From contig NZ_OX352320.1 in the NCBI RefSeq assembly GCF_947090785.1, positions 2,232,001 through 2,296,000 of the forward strand: DNA of 64,000 bases, given 5' to 3'. The notes beneath the pieces are model-generated. The model searched no databases and was not told where the DNA came from. It saw only the letters and a program-made list of their open reading frames with translations. The translations under genes were made by a program, and so were the position numbers. Origin of the DNA: Rheinheimera sp. MM224 (lineage in GTDB: Bacteria > Pseudomonadota > Gammaproteobacteria > Enterobacterales > Alteromonadaceae). Below, in pieces: positions 8,627 to 16,454 of the stretch. Numbering within the stretch: the stretch's first letter is position 1; every line of letters begins with the position of its first letter.

Positions 8627-9862
8627 ATGCATAACCCTTTTCGCTTTGCTGAACAATCAATACTGCAGCAGCAACTTACTCTGGTGATGGGGCATTTTCG
8701 CAGCACATTGGTGATTATTCCTATTTGTTTGTTGATCTGGTGGAATCTGTCGAATGAGGCGAATACGCCTTATATGCACTGGTGGGCCGCAGCAGCCATT
8801 TCGTCAAACCTGCTACTGCAACTTTATAGCTGGTATTATCTGAGGCAGGAGTCTCTGAGCACAAACACCAGACGTATTGCCTTGATTTATAGTTTACTGC
8901 ATCTGCTTGACGGTGCTATGTGGGGGCTGGTGACCTGGTTGGTGCTGGGGAATGTCAGTGCTGTTCAAGGCATTTTACTGATGGCCGTTTTTGCCGGTAT
9001 GTTGGGCGGCAGTCTGGCAACATTATCGCCTGTCCCTCTGTTTTATCTCGCATTTTCTCTGCCACAGGTAGTGGGTATGACCTCTAAGCTCTGGAGTATG
9101 GAGGACGTCAGTTACCGCTCATTGTGCATTGCTGTGTTGTTGTATTTTGTTGCTCTGCTGGGGCAGCTATTCAACAGCACCAAAACGACGTTGTCAGCCA
9201 TTAACATGAAGTTTGAACTGGCCAGTAGCAATGCAAAATTGCGCGACATTGAAAAATCTCAAACCCTTGAACAAGAACGACAACGCCTGATGCAGGAGAT
9301 GCATGACGGTTTGGGCTCCTCTTTGGTCAGCGCGTTACGTGTGGTTGAGAATGGTAAGATGCAGTCAGGTGAATTAGCTGCGGTGCTGAAGGATTGCATC
9401 GACGATCTGAAGCTGGCTATTGACTCGATCGAGCCAGTTGATGATGATTTATTATTGCTGCTGGCCACGTTGAGGTTTCGTCTGGGATCACGGCTTGAAA
9501 ACACCGGTATTCGTCTTCACTGGAAAGTGTCAAAGATCCCACCATTGGACTGGCTCGACCCCAGAAGTTCGTTACACGTTTTACGTATTTTGCAGGAAGC
9601 GTTCACCAATATTATTAAGCATACCAAGGCAACTGAAGTGACTCTGACGACCAGCGAGGTTGAGGATTTTGTGATGGTAAAAATTACAGATAATGGTAGC
9701 GGATTTGAGTTGAATGAAGCGCTGCACAATGGAGGTCGGGGCCTGGCCAGTCAACTGCACAGGGCTCAGGCTATTGGTGCCGAAGTGAGTTGGTTATCAG
9801 ATCCCCATCAGACATCAGTGATGCTCAAATTACCGATCAAGCAAAAGGCTTTTCCCGGATAA
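8627..9862 (+). CDS. NarX/DesK-type sensor histidine kinase
   Basis: A 411-aa inner-membrane kinase. The first 185 residues hold about five or six hydrophobic helices with little periplasmic sequence, so it probably senses within the membrane. A short coiled coil (about 195-220) leads into a HisKA_3 dimerisation domain with phospho-acceptor H226 in QEMHDGLGSSLVSAL. The HATPase domain has the N-box EAFTNIIKHTKA (N328), the G1 box DNGSGFE and G2 GGRGLAS. This kinase class pairs with NarL-type regulators, matching the gene just upstream. The signal sensed is unknown. An ATG with a weak ribosome site was taken as start. Confidence 0.9.
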   Translation: MHNPFRFAEQSILQQQLTLVMGHFRSTLVIIPICLLIWWNLSNEANTPYMHWWAAAAISSNLLLQLYSWYYLRQESLSTNTRRIALIYSLLHLLDGAMWGLVTWLVLGNVSAVQGILLMAVFAGMLGGSLATLSPVPLFYLAFSLPQVVGMTSKLWSMEDVSYRSLCIAVLLYFVALLGQLFNSTKTTLSAINMKFELASSNAKLRDIEKSQTLEQERQRLMQEMHDGLGSSLVSALRVVENGKMQSGELAAVLKDCIDDLKLAIDSIEPVDDDLLLLLATLRFRLGSRLENTGIRLHWKVSKIPPLDWLDPRSSLHVLRILQEAFTNIIKHTKATEVTLTTSEVEDFVMVKITDNGSGFELNEALHNGGRGLASQLHRAQAIGAEVSWLSDPHQTSVMLKLPIKQKAFPG

Positions 9863-10237
9863 ATAAAACCTGTGGACAAACTGCATTAGAACCGGACCTT
9901 TGTGCTGATTTTTCGCTGTAAAATTTCTTTATTTTCCGCTGTTTATCTTTAGTTTGCCAGCTATGCTAATAACGTGTTGGCCTTATTCTGTTCAAGTTGC
10001 TTGTAATCTGTTTGTACACTGTTGCTAATTTTTAGTTTTTATCGTATTTTTCATTTTTAGACAGTGGTGCATGATTCTGGTCAAAACTGTTCTGAAGCTT
10101 TGTGTGTATAATAATCAGAAATTAGTAAAAAATATTTAAGTAAATCCTATATTTAGTCGGTTAACTAAGCCAGACATCCAGTAGTGGTTCAAAAAGCCTG
10201 TACGGGCGACATAATTTAAGTTGATGAGGTGTATCCT
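9863..10237. other. Intergenic region upstream of cheV
   Basis: This AT-rich stretch of about 375 bp has no credible gene. The best promoter feature is TATAAT at 10107-10112 with no good -35 at standard spacing. A flagellar sigma-28 pattern and a correctly spaced sigma-54 GG/GC pair were looked for and not found. Confidence 0.5.
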
Positions 10238-11161
10238 ATGACCAGTTTGATGAATTCAGTTGACCAACGCACCAATATTGTTGGTCAAAATCGCCTCGAA
10301 CTTCTAATGTTTCGTCTGCATGGGCCTCAGCCTTATGGCATTAATGTGTTCAAAGTACGTGAAGTGATTCGTTGTCCTGAACTCAGCGAACTGCCAGGCG
10401 CCAACCCTAATGTACGTGGTATAGCGCATTTACGCGGCGTGCCAGTTACAGTCATCGATTTAAGTCAGGCCACTGGCGGTAAACCTATTTCCGACTTATC
10501 CAATGCCTTTATTCTGGTGACTGAATACAACCGTAATACCCAGGGCTTTTTAGTCGGCGGCGTCGACCGTATTGTCAACGTGAACTGGGAGCAAATTTTA
10601 CCTCCGCCTCATGGGGCAGGTCGTACGCATTATTTAACGGCTGTGACTGAAGTTGATAAAAAACTGGTGCAAATTATTGATGTAGAGAAAGTATTCTCTG
10701 AAATTTCTCCTGTTGATGAAACGGTCAGTGAGTCGGTGAAAGAAAAAGCCAAAAACGCTGACTTCAAAGATTTAACCGTATTAGTGGCTGATGACTCAGC
10801 TGTTGCCCGTAATCAGGTCAAACGAGCCTTGTCTACCATAGGTATTAATGTGGAGACTGTGAATGATGGTCGTCTGGCACTAAACTGGCTGGAAGCTAAA
10901 GCGCAGGAGTTGGGTGGTGATATCTCTGGCAAAGTACCACTGATTATTTCTGATATCGAAATGCCGGAAATGGATGGCTACACCTTAACAGCTGAAGTGA
11001 AAGCCAATGAACATTTACGTAATGTGCATATCATTCTGCACTCCTCCTTAAGTGGTGTCTTTAACGAAGCCATGGTGAAAAAAGTAGGTGCCGATCAGTT
11101 TATTGCCAAGTTTCACCCTGATGAACTGGTGTCTGCTGTACAACAGTGGATGAACAGTTAG
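10238..11161 (+). CDS. cheV: Chemotaxis scaffold/adaptor CheV
   Basis: A 307-aa cytoplasmic protein. I chose the ATG at 10238 because TGAGG lies 8 bases upstream; an in-frame GTG at 10229 overlaps that site. Residues about 15-165 form a CheW-like domain (MFRLHGPQPYGINVFKVREV, VRGIAHLRGVPVTVIDL). Residues about 180-305 form a receiver domain with DD in VLVADDSAV and phospho-acceptor Asp in IISDIEMPEMDGY. CheV couples chemoreceptors to CheA and its phosphorylation aids adaptation. No other chemotaxis gene is nearby, which is usual for CheV. Confidence 0.95.
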   Translation: MTSLMNSVDQRTNIVGQNRLELLMFRLHGPQPYGINVFKVREVIRCPELSELPGANPNVRGIAHLRGVPVTVIDLSQATGGKPISDLSNAFILVTEYNRNTQGFLVGGVDRIVNVNWEQILPPPHGAGRTHYLTAVTEVDKKLVQIIDVEKVFSEISPVDETVSESVKEKAKNADFKDLTVLVADDSAVARNQVKRALSTIGINVETVNDGRLALNWLEAKAQELGGDISGKVPLIISDIEMPEMDGYTLTAEVKANEHLRNVHIILHSSLSGVFNEAMVKKVGADQFIAKFHPDELVSAVQQWMNS

Positions 11162-11207
11162 TTACTCAGACTTGTTACAGCTTTACCTACTTCAGTTTTC
11201 TGTCTAT

Positions 11208-11241
11208 TATAACAGTCATTAAGTGGTTAATGACTGTTATA
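11208..11241. promoter_or_regulatory. Perfect 15-bp inverted repeat at the hipB start (candidate HipB operator)
   Basis: TATAACAGTCATTAA and its exact reverse complement flank the 4-base spacer GTGG. The right arm ends 2 bases before the ATG of hipB (11244). HipB-type XRE repressors bind inverted repeats over their own promoter. The symmetry could also fold in mRNA and hide the start region, since no Shine-Dalgarno sequence is visible outside it. Confidence 0.65.
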
Positions 11242-11243
11242 TC

Positions 11244-11531
11244 ATGCAAGAATCCATTGATTTACTTCTGAGACAGTGGGGAACTTTAATCCAGAGTTGC
11301 CGGGCTGAACGCGAAAGCCAAAGTCAGTTCGCCAAACGTCTGGGCGTGGGCCGTTCCACTGTCTCTGCATTGGAGAATGGCAGTGCTCAGGTGGCTGTAG
11401 GTACCTATCTGCAGGCTATGCTGGTGCTGGGACTGGCAGGCTCTTTTGCCGACTGGTTAAGTCAGCAGGAGCAGGAACAGCAAAGGCAACGTTTTCGGCA
11501 TTCGGCACTGAGGCTGGATAATGATTTCTGA
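11244..11531 (+). CDS. hipB: HipB-like XRE-family antitoxin/repressor
   Basis: About 95 aa from the ATG at 11244 (102 aa if the GTG at 11223, inside the palindrome, is used). A Cro/C1-type helix-turn-helix occupies about residues 22-75: SQFAKRLGVGRSTVSALENG is the DNA-binding core. The tail is Gln/Arg-rich. It overlaps the downstream kinase-toxin gene by 11 bases, the classic antitoxin-first hipBA arrangement. The protein should bind and neutralise HipA and repress the operon at the adjacent palindrome. The start is uncertain because neither candidate has a good ribosome site. Confidence 0.85.
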   Translation: MQESIDLLLRQWGTLIQSCRAERESQSQFAKRLGVGRSTVSALENGSAQVAVGTYLQAMLVLGLAGSFADWLSQQEQEQQRQRFRHSALRLDNDF

Positions 11532-12729
11532 TCCACTTAAACCCCGTTGTTATGTGTTTGTTGAAGGCCTGCAAGCTGAAGCTGTGATCTGTGCTGTATT
11601 TGAGCTCGATCTGGCTTCAGGCACAGGCTACTTCCGTTACGGTAAATCCTGGTTAGAACGCCCTGATGCTTTCCCGCTGGACCCATTGCATTTGCCTTTG
11701 TCTGAGCAGGAATTTATTTGTCGTCTGCCAAAAGCCGTTTTTGGTGTCTTGTCTGATGCAGCCCCTGATAGCTGGGGTCGTAAACTGATGTTGTCACTGC
11801 ACAGCACTAAACCTCAACATGAAGTCGATTTTTTGCTGGCTGGTAGCGGTGAAGGAGTAGGCGCCTTAGCCTTTAGTTTGTCGCGGCATCAAGCGAAAAA
11901 GAAAATAGCTAAAAACCAATTTGCTGATTTACAAAGCCTGATCCAAAGTAAAAATGATGTACTGACCCACAACAGCTTAAGCGCAGAAGCGAAAAAATCG
12001 CTGGAATACGGCATTAGCATGGGCGGCGCCCGGCCCAAATCTTCGGTGCAGGATCGCGATGCTTTGTATCTGGTTAAATTTAACAAAGTCGATGACTTAG
12101 TGAATATGGCCAGAGTTGAACACGCCACTTTAACCCTGGCACAGCAGTTTGGAATTCGGGTGGCAAAAAGCAAGGTGGTACAAACTGGCTTTGAGGATGT
12201 TCTGTTGATCGAGCGTTTTGATCGCAGTGCCAGTCAAATCCACTCTCATTTTATCAGCGCTGAATCGTTGTTCTCGGAACAGAAGGTATCTGAGCTGAGC
12301 TTAAAAAGCAGTTATGGTTATCCGGCTTTGGCTGAAATTTTACGCCAGTACAGTAGTGAGCCTTCAGACAGTGAGGAACTGTTTCGGCGTATGCTGTTTA
12401 ATCTACTGATAGGCAATACGGACGATCATGGGCGCAACCACGCTTTATTGCTGGATTTGACCAGCAAAAACTGGCGTTTGTCACCTGCCTACGACATGCT
12501 GCCAGTGAATAATTCGCGCCAGCATGCAATGGGGCTTGGAGACTTTGGCCGTGTCGGCTCAGTGGAAAATGCCTTAAGCCAATGCAGCCGTTTTGGTGTA
12601 AAACCAAATAAAGCCAGGCAGATAGTGGCAGAGGCAGAGCAAGTGGTTTTGAGCTGGCCGCAGCATTTTAGCAAGGCTGGTGTTTCAATGGCCGACATTG
12701 AAGTGCTAAAAGCTATGATCCCACACTGA
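11521..12729 (+). CDS. hipA: HipA-family serine/threonine kinase toxin
   Basis: A 402-aa member of the HipA family, whose E. coli founder phosphorylates glutamyl-tRNA synthetase and induces persistence. Visible elements: N-terminal HipA_N region (about 10-120), the Gly/Ser-rich loop ISMGGARPKSSV (about 165-176, equivalent to the autophosphorylated loop), ATP-binding Lys in LYLVKF (about K186), catalytic loop NTDDHGRNHALL (D302, N306) and metal-binding Asp in SPAYDMLP (D325). All key residues are intact, so it is probably active. It starts inside the end of hipB and ends 105 bp before the next operon. The actual target is not predictable. Confidence 0.9.
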   Translation: MISDPLKPRCYVFVEGLQAEAVICAVFELDLASGTGYFRYGKSWLERPDAFPLDPLHLPLSEQEFICRLPKAVFGVLSDAAPDSWGRKLMLSLHSTKPQHEVDFLLAGSGEGVGALAFSLSRHQAKKKIAKNQFADLQSLIQSKNDVLTHNSLSAEAKKSLEYGISMGGARPKSSVQDRDALYLVKFNKVDDLVNMARVEHATLTLAQQFGIRVAKSKVVQTGFEDVLLIERFDRSASQIHSHFISAESLFSEQKVSELSLKSSYGYPALAEILRQYSSEPSDSEELFRRMLFNLLIGNTDDHGRNHALLLDLTSKNWRLSPAYDMLPVNNSRQHAMGLGDFGRVGSVENALSQCSRFGVKPNKARQIVAEAEQVVLSWPQHFSKAGVSMADIEVLKAMIPH

Positions 12730-12833
12730 TTGAGCTGCTGCAGTAGTGCAATTTTCTGTTAGAATCGCCTCACTTCAGCTCAGGCATCTTTTGCAAAAAA
12801 ACTGAGCTTATGTTTTAACTCAATGGATTTTGA

Positions 12834-13130
12834 ATGATTAATTATTTTCGCATTTTGGGCGTGAAAGCCAGCGCCAATGAAGACGAGATTAAAAAAGCCT
12901 ACAAGCGTTTATCCAACAAATACCACCCGGATAAGCTGCTGAATTTAACTGAAGATGAAAAAGAGCAGGCTGGCGCACAATTACAACGGGTAAAAGAAGC
13001 CTATGATGTATTGTCTGATGCCAAAAAACGCGCGGCTTTTATTAAAGATTTTAATAATGTGATAGTGCCGGACCCGACCGCAGCGATGAAAGAGCTGTGG
13101 GATAGTTATTACCCGTCCGTAAAAGGTTAA
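12834..13130 (+). CDS. Small J-domain (DnaJ-like) protein
   Basis: A 98-aa protein that is almost only a J domain (residues about 1-68) with the invariant HPD in KYHPDKLL and the helix IV region AYDVLSDAKKRAAF, plus a 30-residue tail. J domains stimulate the Hsp70 (DnaK) ATPase; there is no Gly/Phe region, zinc finger or client-binding domain, so client specificity would come from a partner. It is the first gene of a four-gene operon (5-bp gap to the next gene), whose other products I do not recognise and which may be the partners or clients. Confidence 0.9.
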   Translation: MINYFRILGVKASANEDEIKKAYKRLSNKYHPDKLLNLTEDEKEQAGAQLQRVKEAYDVLSDAKKRAAFIKDFNNVIVPDPTAAMKELWDSYYPSVKG

Positions 13131-13135
13131 AACTC

Positions 13136-13690
13136 ATGAGCAAAACATTCGACAAAAACCGTTTAGAAGCGTTAAAAACTGACGCTTACGAAAATATAGA
13201 GTCTTATAACGATCCGGATACGCCAAAAGCGCTGGAAAAATTTACCAGCCAAATCAAAAGCATTTTACAGGCCGATCCGAAGATGTTGCATTCAGTGCCT
13301 GAATATTTGCCTGTGGCTTTATTTGGTCGCGTTAAATTTACCCCTGAAGCCAACCTGAAATGGTCTGCGTGGCTTGCTAAAAACACTATGCCGGTATGGG
13401 ATGAGTTTAAGACGTCTGTGGCTTTTAATAATGCCGATTTACCGCTGGTCAAAACCATTCGTGAATTTAACGAAGATTTACTGATCGAAAGCTGTGCTGT
13501 GCTTTTTATGCTGAATAATCATATAGCAGCAGCGCCAGGTCCACGTAATACAGATGACGACGAAGACGATGATTCAGATGAGTCCTCGTTCCGCAATGAC
13601 GCTGATGATGATTACGAAGGCAATGATGACGAAGAAGAAGGCTACGATAACCAATACGATGAAATCACCTTTAACCGGGAAGGTCGCTGA
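13136..13690 (+). CDS. Unknown protein with very acidic C-terminal tail (J-domain operon)
   Basis: A 184-aa soluble protein with no recognised domain. Residues 1-135 look helical and mixed-charge; residues about 138-178 are a nearly uninterrupted Asp/Glu/Ser tract (TDDDEDDDSDESS, then DADDDYEGNDDEEEG). There is no signal peptide or membrane segment. It follows the J-domain gene by 5 bases and its TGA overlaps the next ATG by one base (TGATG), so the products are probably made together. Acidic tails of this type occur on chaperone-like and nucleic-acid-mimic proteins, but no function can be assigned. Confidence 0.75.
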   Translation: MSKTFDKNRLEALKTDAYENIESYNDPDTPKALEKFTSQIKSILQADPKMLHSVPEYLPVALFGRVKFTPEANLKWSAWLAKNTMPVWDEFKTSVAFNNADLPLVKTIREFNEDLLIESCAVLFMLNNHIAAAPGPRNTDDDEDDDSDESSFRNDADDDYEGNDDEEEGYDNQYDEITFNREGR

Positions 13691-14451
13691 TGAATAGTCT
13701 GATTGAAATTGCCGTTGCGGAAATTAAAGAACTCGCCATTGTTGAGCCGAAACAGGCCAGCAAAAAGTTTGAGCTGATGGCCAACACCATGTCGGACGCT
13801 CAACTGGTTGAAGTGATTGAAAACATTGATATTGTGACTCTGACCCAAATTAACAGTCAGCACGATATTTCGTTCCCTTCGATTATTTCTGAGTTGATGA
13901 CACCGGAAAAAATCCGCGACATCGTCTGCCAGCAGCCCTTGTACTGGGAAGAGAAAATCAAAAACAATGCTGAAGATTTAAAACAGCATACCTTTGATTT
14001 TTTAACTTATCTTATTCGTACTCAGGACAGTGAAACCAAGCAGGCTGAAATTCTCGAAGCCATAGCTGAAGATCCAGCTGGTTTATTTTATTTGTCTATT
14101 CCTTTTATCGAGCTGTACCGCGGCGAAGTGATTGAAGATGAAGACGAAGTGCATGATTTATTGCACGAGGAAGAAGAAGATTTAGAAGAAGCCATCAGCT
14201 ACACCGAACGCCATCTGAACGAAGAAGTGCATGGCTTGGGTTACGATGACCCACGCAGCTTATTGGCACTGATCCGCCAGTTAACACCGCAGGTTGAGCA
14301 AGCGATTAAAAATCTGGTGCGTAACGAAAACTCCGGCTGGGAACATATTATTAATAAGTTTGCCGCTGAGCTTGTGATGCAAGCTAAAGAGAAAAACCAG
14401 TCCACAGACGAATACGCCGAAGTGGACGATATGTTTAGTTTCCTCGATTAA
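13690..14451 (+). CDS. Unknown acidic protein (J-domain operon)
   Basis: A 253-aa predicted cytoplasmic, mostly helical protein that I do not recognise. A strongly acidic segment lies near residues 146-168 (EDEDEVHDLL, then EEEEDLEEA), and the C-terminus is also acidic. There are no Cys clusters, membrane helices or catalytic motifs. It starts in a one-base overlap with the previous gene and is followed after 25 bp by the fourth gene. Co-transcription with a J-domain gene suggests a role in protein quality control or assembly; this is inference from context only. Confidence 0.75.
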   Translation: MNSLIEIAVAEIKELAIVEPKQASKKFELMANTMSDAQLVEVIENIDIVTLTQINSQHDISFPSIISELMTPEKIRDIVCQQPLYWEEKIKNNAEDLKQHTFDFLTYLIRTQDSETKQAEILEAIAEDPAGLFYLSIPFIELYRGEVIEDEDEVHDLLHEEEEDLEEAISYTERHLNEEVHGLGYDDPRSLLALIRQLTPQVEQAIKNLVRNENSGWEHIINKFAAELVMQAKEKNQSTDEYAEVDDMFSFLD

Positions 14452-14476
14452 GCTTTAGGCCAGTAAAGGATCAGTT

Positions 14477-15373
14477 ATGCAGTTAGTGGTGCGGGATGCC
14501 AATCAGGGGCCTTTTTTAACTAAGGTGCTGAATTACGCCAAAGCAGAGCAAAAACTCTCGGAAGCGCAGCTGGAGCAAGTCAAAAGCAAAGCTGTGCTAA
14601 TGAGCCTGAAGTTTGCTGACAAGTTTTACAACAAATACAAAATGCATCTGTTAGAACAAGCTGCCCACGATATTATTGGTGTAGCGAGTTTGGGCCTGGC
14701 AGAACTCTCAGATCATGATTTGGACAAGGCCCTGGCCTTGCTGATAAGCCCCGAAGGTATAGTTAAACCTTTTCAAAAAGGTTGGAGTATGTTGTCGCAA
14801 GTCAGCTTACTGACGCCTAATCGCAAATCGTTGTACGGTGAAGTGGAAGAGCAGTTGCTGCAGGATATCGCTAGTCCACCCGACATTGAAGAGTGGCAAG
14901 GTGTGGCAGTATATCAGCAGGCGCTGCGTGAATCACGTCGTCGTCAGGCCATCAGTGTGGTGAAACAAACTTATTTCTACCATACCCAGCTTGATCCGTT
15001 CGAGCACTTCAACCTTGAAGATATGTTGGCTGAAGTAGTGCTGTATCGTCTTTGCACTAAAGGCGGCAAGGTGAAACAGGATTTAAAGCAACGGTTACGC
15101 GATATCGATTTAGCCGATGAATGGTTTGACGTAACCTTTATTAAAGCTCATACCGATCAAGTGCTTAGCTTATTACCTGCTGGTTTTTCAGAGGCTGTGA
15201 CTGTGGAGCTGGGTGAAAACTTTCATGCAGCTTTAGTTCGCACTTTGCAGTTTGCCAAAGGCTATAAAAAGCTGTTGGCAGAGAATGCTTCACCAGAGCG
15301 CCGTGACGCTTATGAGCATAAGCAGGGCATGCTAAACCCTCTTTTAGGCTGGCCTCAATATATCGAAATGTAA
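14477..15373 (+). CDS. Unknown protein, last gene of the J-domain operon
   Basis: A 298-aa predicted soluble, helix-rich protein without signal peptide or recognised motif. The stretch EEWQGVAVYQQALRESRRRQ and the segment VYR-like LCTKGGKVKQDLKQRLRD are basic, contrasting with the acidic products of the two preceding genes, so a charge-based complex among them is conceivable. GTAAAGGATCAG places an AGGA ribosome site 7-10 bases before the ATG. The gene ends just before a truncated dispersed repeat and a hairpin element (15375-15427) shared with the convergent lipoprotein gene. Confidence 0.75.
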   Translation: MQLVVRDANQGPFLTKVLNYAKAEQKLSEAQLEQVKSKAVLMSLKFADKFYNKYKMHLLEQAAHDIIGVASLGLAELSDHDLDKALALLISPEGIVKPFQKGWSMLSQVSLLTPNRKSLYGEVEEQLLQDIASPPDIEEWQGVAVYQQALRESRRRQAISVVKQTYFYHTQLDPFEHFNLEDMLAEVVLYRLCTKGGKVKQDLKQRLRDIDLADEWFDVTFIKAHTDQVLSLLPAGFSEAVTVELGENFHAALVRTLQFAKGYKKLLAENASPERRDAYEHKQGMLNPLLGWPQYIEM

Positions 15374-15374
15374 T

Positions 15375-15397
15375 CCCCGTCGTACTTGAAGCCGCAG
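15375..15397 (+). repeat. Truncated copy of the ~124-bp dispersed palindromic repeat (left end only)
   Basis: The bases CCCCGTCGTACTTGAAGCCG and the following CAG match the left end of the repeats at 37896, 38509 and 42608. The remaining ~100 bp are missing; the match stops where the GTAGGGG-type hairpin (15401-15427) begins. Confidence 0.75.
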
Positions 15398-15400
15398 TAA

Positions 15401-15427
15401 CGGGCGGGTACAAGACCCGCCCCTACG
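15401..15427 (-). repeat. GTAGGGG hairpin repeat, copy 1 (supplies a TAG stop)
   Basis: Arms GGGCGGGT (15402-15409) and ACCCGCCC (15415-15422) form a perfect 8-bp stem. Read on the minus strand it begins CGTAGGGGCGGGTC, and the TAG is exactly the stop codon of the DUF3080-like gene. It is related to, but differs in stem sequence from, the copies at 18477 and 41601. It may double as a transcription terminator. Confidence 0.8.
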
Positions 15428-16454
15428 ATTTTGGGCACTGCTGCTGTACTGCTTTCCACCAGATCACATGACGTCTTAACTCTGCTTTTAATTCAGTATT
15501 AGGGACCTCGAAGCGTTGCGAAATAGGTTGCGCCAAGGCTGTGCCCTGATAAAGCTGTAGCAGCAGTGGATACAACTGCTGATAAGTGCCATCCACCTGC
15601 GCCAGATACACCTGCACTTTACCGATAAAATACTGCAGTAAAATGGTATTCAGAATCTCTGCTTTGTCTGAGCTTTTACCGGCAGGGCACTGGGCTTTTA
15701 AATCAAGCTGTTCTAACTGCTGATTTAAGCTTTGCAGCCAGTTTTGGCTAAAGCGTAAGCTTTGTTGTAACTGGCTTAGCGTATTGGCCTTGTATAAAGC
15801 TTCCAAAGCCTGTTCGGGATTGGTGCTACTTGCCTGCTGCCAGTTCTGCTGAACAATACTTTTTTGCAGCGCAAGCAAGGAATGTAAGGCTTGCATAGTT
15901 TCAGCCACGCCTGCGACTGAATTGGGTTCTGACAAGTTACGATAGGGGTGCAGTTGTTGACGCAAAGTCTCATCCTGCTGCAAAAAATTTTGCCAATGTT
16001 TATCGATAAGCGCTGCTTTGTCAGAGGCAATGGCAGCCAATTTTTGTTGTAAATCGGGCGCAATATCCGGATGGGTTAAACAAGGTTGCACCTGCTTTAA
16101 AAACGCCAGTTCGTACTTTAAACGCTGACTTGGCGCCATGACCTTACCCAGGCTGCTATTACGTTCACCCAGCAATAAATCCAGGCCACAAGCCCGGGTA
16201 GCCACTAACTCGACCAAACTAATGCTGCTCTCTGTGATATCGGCTCTGGTCGTTGTGATGGAGGGAAGTGGCTGTAAATCCAGCGGCGCTGGGTCTTGTA
16301 GTTCCAGCGCCAAAGTGCGACTAAGCCTGCTGGTATAGTCGTCCATGAGGGATAGGGCTGGATCGCTGCAGCCAGTTAACACAAAAACAACAGCAACCAG
16401 GCTCAATACTTTAGTGAAAGGTCGTTGCCTGTTGCTGCTGTAAAATTTTGCCAT
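15423..16454 (-). CDS. DUF3080-like lipoprotein
   Basis: A 343-aa protein with a lipoprotein signal (RPFTKVLSLVAVVFVLTGC, acylated Cys about 29), then a Gln/Leu-rich helical domain including conserved-looking ATRACGLDLLLGERNSSLGK. The last feature and the position next to a MATE exporter and ribE resemble DUF3080 lipoproteins of Shewanella and Vibrio; I assign the family from memory. The function is unknown. Its 5' end overlaps the MATE gene by 44 bases on the same strand, so the two form an operon. The stop TAG is contributed by a hairpin repeat. Confidence 0.75.
   Translation of the reverse strand: MAKFYSSNRQRPFTKVLSLVAVVFVLTGCSDPALSLMDDYTSRLSRTLALELQDPAPLDLQPLPSITTTRADITESSISLVELVATRACGLDLLLGERNSSLGKVMAPSQRLKYELAFLKQVQPCLTHPDIAPDLQQKLAAIASDKAALIDKHWQNFLQQDETLRQQLHPYRNLSEPNSVAGVAETMQALHSLLALQKSIVQQNWQQASSTNPEQALEALYKANTLSQLQQSLRFSQNWLQSLNQQLEQLDLKAQCPAGKSSDKAEILNTILLQYFIGKVQVYLAQVDGTYQQLYPLLLQLYQGTALAQPISQRFEVPNTELKAELRRHVIWWKAVQQQCPKS

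Noticed and set aside
9950..10030. Sigma-54 promoter before cheV (TTGGCC...TTGCTT)
   Set aside because: The GG and GC elements are too far apart for a -24/-12 promoter.
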